From: Nitrospirota bacterium
Lineage (GTDB): Bacteria; Nitrospirota; Thermodesulfovibrionia; UBA6902
Direction: 5' to 3'
Assembly (NCBI GenBank): GCA_024277515.1
Contig: JAJRVB010000016.1
Span: 1-7,263 of the forward strand
DNA length: 7,263 nucleotides
Shown here: in pieces, positions 4,329 to 7,263 of the stretch
How the letters are laid out: each line of letters opens with the position of its first letter
Numbering within the stretch: position 1 is the stretch's first letter
The notes under the pieces: model-generated
The model's database searches: none
Seen by the model: the letters and a program-made list of their open reading frames with translations, nothing else
What the model was told of the DNA's origin: nothing
Position numbers and translations under genes: made by a program

Positions 4329-7031
4329 CTACAAATATTGCTTCAAATACCTGCCTGTATGTGATTTCTTTTGTCTGGCTATCTTTTCAGGCGTCCCCTG
4401 GGCAACTATATGCCCGCCTTCATCTCCGCCCCCGGGGCCTATGTCTATGATCCAGTCTGCGCTTTTTATTACATCAAGATTATGCTCAACCAGCAGGACC
4501 GTATTCCCGGCATCAACAAGATCGTTCAGCACGCTGAGGAGTTTTTTGATATCGTCGGGATGCAGGCCTACTGTGGGTTCATCGAGTATATATAGATACC
4601 CTGTCCGTTTTGACATGCCGAGTTCAGCACATATTTTGAGTCTCTGTGCCTCGCCGCCTGAAAGGGTCGTAGCCGGCTGTCCAAGCCTCAGATAGCCGAG
4701 CCCGACTGAAGCCATCAACTTTAATTTGCTGACTAATGAAGGAACGCGGCGGAAAAAAACAATGGCCTCATCAATGGTGAGATTCAGGACCTCGGAGATA
4801 TTTTTGCCGTTATATGTGATATTCAGGATTTCCGGTTTGTATCTTTTCCCGCTGCACTCTTCACATTTGACATACAGGTCTTCAAAGAAATACATCTCGA
4901 GCCGCTGATGGCCTGCGCCTGTGCATGCAGGGCACCTGCCGCCCTCCGTATTGAAAGAGAAGTGCCCTGGTTTATATCCGAGCAGGCCTGCCTGAGGCTG
5001 TTCCGCAAACAGCCTTCTGATGGGATCAAAGGCCTTGATATACGTAACCGGATTTGACCGGGGGCTCTTCCCGACCGGATTCTGGTCTATGATCTTCACT
5101 CCCCTGAGATGCTCAAGACCTTCTATTGTTTTAAATGGCAGTGAGGTCCTGAAATCTACCTTGAAGTGGTTTGCAAGCGCGCTGTAGACCGTGTCCTTTA
5201 CAATGGTGCTTTTCCCTGATCCTGATACCCCTGTAATACAGGTGAGTGTGCCGAGCGGAATAGTGATATCGATATGTTTCAGGTTGTTCCCTGAAGCCGC
5301 CCTGATGACGAGCATGTTTCCGCTGCCATTTTTTCTCGATAGTGGTAGATGGATTGATTCCTCATTTCTGATATAATCTGCCGTCAATGTATCAGTCCTG
5401 AGAAAATCCGTGATCCGGCCTGAATATACCAGTCTGCCGCCTTTCTCTCCGCCCCCCGGACCGAGTTCAACCACCCAGTCGGAAGCCTCTATAATCGCCC
5501 TGTCATGTTCCACCGCAATGACGGTATTCCCGGCGTCCGCAAGCTCTTTTAAAATATCCGCGATCCTGCTTACATCCTGAGGATGAAGGCCGACTGTCGG
5601 CTCATCCAGCACATAGAGTGTCCCTGTCAGCTTTGAGGCAAGCTGGTTTGAAAGGTTTATCCTCTGCGATTCCCCGCCGGACAGGGTCCTGGCGTCACGG
5701 TTCAGCGTCAGATACCCAATCCCGACCCGGACAAGAAAATGCAGCTTGAGGTGGAGCTGCCTCATGATTTCAGAGGATATGTCCTTTTCATGTTCCGGGA
5801 GGTCCAGTCCCCGGAAAAAATCACGCAGGTGACCGATCGACATGTCTGAAATCCGGGCAATGTTCAGCCCGCCGACCCTGTATGATAATGCCTCCGGCTG
5901 AAGCCTGTGTCCCCTGCAGTGCCTGCATGTTTCCGCCTTCCTGTATCTGCTCAGAAATACCCTGACATGCATTTTGTACCGTTTGCCTTCAAGCTTTTTG
6001 AAAAAATCATCCAGGCCGCGGAAATCACGGGCACCTTTAAATATGAGTTCCCTTTTCTCTTCGGGCAGCTTTTTGTAGGGAATTTTCAGGTCTATTCCGT
6101 GCGTCTTTGCGGCCTTTGCAAATTGCCTGTACCACCTGCGTGCCGCGGGTTTGCTCCATGGCCCTATGGCGCCCTGCTCAAGAGAAAGGTCCTTGTCAGG
6201 GACGATGCAGTCTTCAGAATATTCGAGTGTATTCCCAAACCCCTTGCAGACGGGACAGGCGCCGAGGGGGTGGTTGAATGAAAAGAGGAGGGGCTGGGGT
6301 TTTTGGACCTCCATGTTACAGCCGGGACAGGTCAACTCCGACTGAAAGCGGAGGAGTGTCGTGTGTTCGGGTGAATCGCCGGGGATTTCTATCTTCAGCC
6401 TTTGATGACCATGTTCCCAGGCGGTCTCTATCGAGTCGGAGAGGCGGGGTTCATCCCTTATAATAAGCCTGTCGAGTATCACTTCCCGTGTCTTATCATC
6501 ATCCGGACCGCCTTTGCGGACCCTGTGAAAACCCTCCTTCCGCAGTTCTTCCACCGTACTTGTGGAATCAAAGATTATGAGGGCCTTTGACCCCGGGTAT
6601 TGTTCAATAATCTTCCTGACCACGGTTGACGGTGTCCATGACTTTAATTCAAGGTCACATTCCGGGCAGTAAGGCCGTCCGATTTTTGCATAGAGAAGAC
6701 GCAGATAGTCATAAATTTCGGTTGTCGTGCCTACGGTCGAACGCGAAGTCTTTACAGAGTTCCGCTGTTCGAGCGCGATCGCGGGCCGTATGTTTCGAAT
6801 TGAATCGACATCCGGACGGTCCAGTTTTTCAAGAAAGAGCCGGACATAGGTGGAAAGGGATTCGATGAAGCGCCACTGTCCCTCGGCAAAGATCGTGTCA
6901 AAGGCGAGGGACGATTTACCCGATCCCGATACACCGGTGATCGTAATAAACCTGTTGTGAGGCAACTGGAGGCTTATATCTTTCAGGTTGTTCTGCCTTG
7001 CCCCTTCAATTATGAGCTTATCAGCGGACAT
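4329..7031 (-). CDS. uvrA: UvrA-family excinuclease ABC subunit A, probable paralogue with shortened UvrB-binding region, 900 aa
   Basis: UvrA dimers bind damaged DNA and load UvrB in nucleotide excision repair, in the cytoplasm. Two ABC modules are visible. Walker A is GVSGSGKSS at 33-41 and GVSGSGKST at 601-609; signature LSGGESQR at 450-457 and LSGGEAQR at 790-797; Walker B LYVLDEPTVGLH at 472-483 and LYILDEPTVGLH at 813-824; H-loops VEHD and VEHN follow. Zinc-type cysteine pairs lie at 122/125, 235/238 with 259/262, 369/372, and 700/703 with 723/726. The length is slightly below the usual ~940 residues. The UvrB-binding region (about 131-228) keeps EELRKEGFHRVR and LDRLIIRDEPRLSDSIETA but lacks the RGRKGEHK stretch of standard UvrA. 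GQRRYVESLS has become GQWRFIESLS. These traits suggest a UvrA paralogue (UvrA2-like) rather than the housekeeping copy. An in-frame TAA four codons upstream fixes the ATG as the start; the ribosome site is weak. Confidence 0.95.
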   Translation of the reverse strand: MSADKLIIEGARQNNLKDISLQLPHNRFITITGVSGSGKSSLAFDTIFAEGQWRFIESLSTYVRLFLEKLDRPDVDSIRNIRPAIALEQRNSVKTSRSTVGTTTEIYDYLRLLYAKIGRPYCPECDLELKSWTPSTVVRKIIEQYPGSKALIIFDSTSTVEELRKEGFHRVRKGGPDDDKTREVILDRLIIRDEPRLSDSIETAWEHGHQRLKIEIPGDSPEHTTLLRFQSELTCPGCNMEVQKPQPLLFSFNHPLGACPVCKGFGNTLEYSEDCIVPDKDLSLEQGAIGPWSKPAARRWYRQFAKAAKTHGIDLKIPYKKLPEEKRELIFKGARDFRGLDDFFKKLEGKRYKMHVRVFLSRYRKAETCRHCRGHRLQPEALSYRVGGLNIARISDMSIGHLRDFFRGLDLPEHEKDISSEIMRQLHLKLHFLVRVGIGYLTLNRDARTLSGGESQRINLSNQLASKLTGTLYVLDEPTVGLHPQDVSRIADILKELADAGNTVIAVEHDRAIIEASDWVVELGPGGGEKGGRLVYSGRITDFLRTDTLTADYIRNEESIHLPLSRKNGSGNMLVIRAASGNNLKHIDITIPLGTLTCITGVSGSGKSTIVKDTVYSALANHFKVDFRTSLPFKTIEGLEHLRGVKIIDQNPVGKSPRSNPVTYIKAFDPIRRLFAEQPQAGLLGYKPGHFSFNTEGGRCPACTGAGHQRLEMYFFEDLYVKCEECSGKRYKPEILNITYNGKNISEVLNLTIDEAIVFFRRVPSLVSKLKLMASVGLGYLRLGQPATTLSGGEAQRLKICAELGMSKRTGYLYILDEPTVGLHPDDIKKLLSVLNDLVDAGNTVLLVEHNLDVIKSADWIIDIGPGGGDEGGHIVAQGTPEKIARQKKSHTGRYLKQYL

Positions 7032-7080
7032 CCTGATATTTTAACAGTATATGGGACAGGTTTGGAACATGCATGAATTT

Positions 7081-7110
7081 GATATAATGGGGCTAAATAA
7101 TAAATGACAA
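7081..7110 (-). promoter_or_regulatory. Possible uvrA promoter
   Basis: On the minus strand TTGTCA (7105-7110, five of six to the -35 consensus) and TATATC (7081-7086, four of six to the -10) are 18 bases apart and would give a leader of about 40 bases before the uvrA ATG. A perfect TTGACA at 7112-7117 has no usable -10 partner. I see no LexA-type box that I can support. Confidence is low because the boxes overlap an AT-rich repeat tract. Confidence 0.3.
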
Positions 7111-7137
7111 ATGTCAAAGCTCAAATTTCAAATCAAA
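7102..7137. repeat. A-rich TCAAA repeat tract
   Basis: TCAAA occurs at 7114, 7121, 7128 and 7133 in a tract that starts AAATGACAAATGTCAAAG and includes the small dyad TGACA-AA-TGTCA. From memory, closely similar tracts occur as dispersed intergenic repeats in environmental genomes such as Nitrospirota and Omnitrophota. I cannot verify copy number here. Confidence 0.45.
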
Positions 7138-7156
7138 CCTTAATTAATCGATCTAA

Positions 7157-7231
7157 ACCACCTATGAAATAGGTGGTGGGGCGTGGGGGCGGAGGCCCCA
7201 CACAGAATATGTCCACCAATGGAATTGGTGG
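7157..7231. repeat. Paired REP-like hairpins separated by a GC-rich stem
   Basis: Hairpin 1 is ACCACCTAT-GAA-ATAGGTGGT (stems 7157-7165 and 7169-7177). Hairpin 2 is CCACCAAT-GGA-ATTGGTGG (7213-7220 and 7224-7231). The 19-base cores are identical at 16 positions, and two of the three differences are a compensatory T-A to A-T change in the stem; the third is in the loop. Between them, GTGGGGC (7176-7182) can pair with GCCCCAC (7195-7201). Paired hairpins of this kind resemble REP/BIME elements mobilised by REP-associated tyrosine transposases. Confidence 0.65.
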
Positions 7232-7236
7232 GTAAA

Positions 7237-7263
7237 ATGTTATATGTTAAAATGACGCATGGA
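7237..7263 (+). CDS. Possible start of a plus-strand gene cut by the right edge (REP-associated transposase candidate)
   Basis: Two in-frame ATGs, at 7237 and 7252, open a frame that runs to the edge; from the second it reads M-T-H-G. Some REP-associated tyrosine transposases (IS200-like, RAYT) begin with a similar MxHG block, and the paired hairpins just upstream would suit such a gene. Only four to nine codons are visible and there is no clear ribosome binding site, so this is a prompt to look at the next bases rather than a firm gene. Confidence 0.2.

Noticed and set aside
4371..6934. Short frames on both strands within uvrA
   Set aside because: All fall inside a 900-codon frame with complete UvrA motifs in order.
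7157..7231. CRISPR array from repeated hairpins
   Set aside because: There are only two copies, each an inverted repeat with a GC-rich stem between them; no regular spacers and no cas gene.
1..7263. tRNA or rRNA genes
   Set aside because: I saw no cloverleaf with a GTTCRA-type loop and acceptor stem, and no rRNA-like conserved block in the gaps.

Overview
The window carries genes on one strand only (minus). It looks like a chromosome segment from a Gram-negative bacterium. The evidence is an exported seven-repeat propeller protein whose C-terminal part resembles outer-membrane-factor proteins, a UvrA-family ATPase, and dispersed repeats of the kind I associate with environmental Nitrospirota, Desulfobacterota and candidate-phylum genomes. 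That taxonomic placement is a weak inference.

Layout from left to right. (1) 1-1648, minus: the first 549 codons of a secreted beta-propeller (BNR/sortilin-like) protein; the gene runs off the left edge. (2) 1649-2376: no convincing gene. It holds two short dyads upstream of the propeller gene and a roughly 440-bp MITE-like element (about 1873-2317) that is a nested, nearly full-length imperfect palindrome. (3) 2377-4215, minus: a compact three-gene cassette. In transcription order it encodes a 50-aa very basic peptide, a 489-aa protein with a papain-like/C39-like cysteine peptidase core (putative Cys173, His272, Asp308), and a 66-aa acidic protein. A good sigma70-type promoter lies just upstream, at 4283-4310. 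(4) 4329-7031, minus: a 900-aa UvrA-family protein with two ABC ATPase modules, zinc-binding cysteine pairs and a shortened UvrB-binding region, so probably a UvrA paralogue. (5) 7032-7263: no complete gene. It holds a possible uvrA promoter, an A-rich TCAAA repeat tract, and two nearly identical hairpins with a compensatory base-pair change. A start codon with the reading M-T-H-G sits at the extreme right edge and could be the beginning of a REP-associated transposase.

How the parts relate. The cassette is clearly more AT-rich than its neighbours: 60-base lines I counted by hand gave about 28-48% GC, against about 52-55% in the propeller and uvrA genes. It is packed tightly enough (11-nt and 4-nt gaps) to be one transcription unit. 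It lies between a conserved-type gene and a long inverted-repeat element, which suggests an acquired accessory module. The best candidate for an undescribed system is this trio: a cytoplasmic C39-like peptidase flanked by two small proteins of opposite charge. No function is assigned; a peptidase with a cognate substrate, inhibitor or regulator is the simplest hypothesis.
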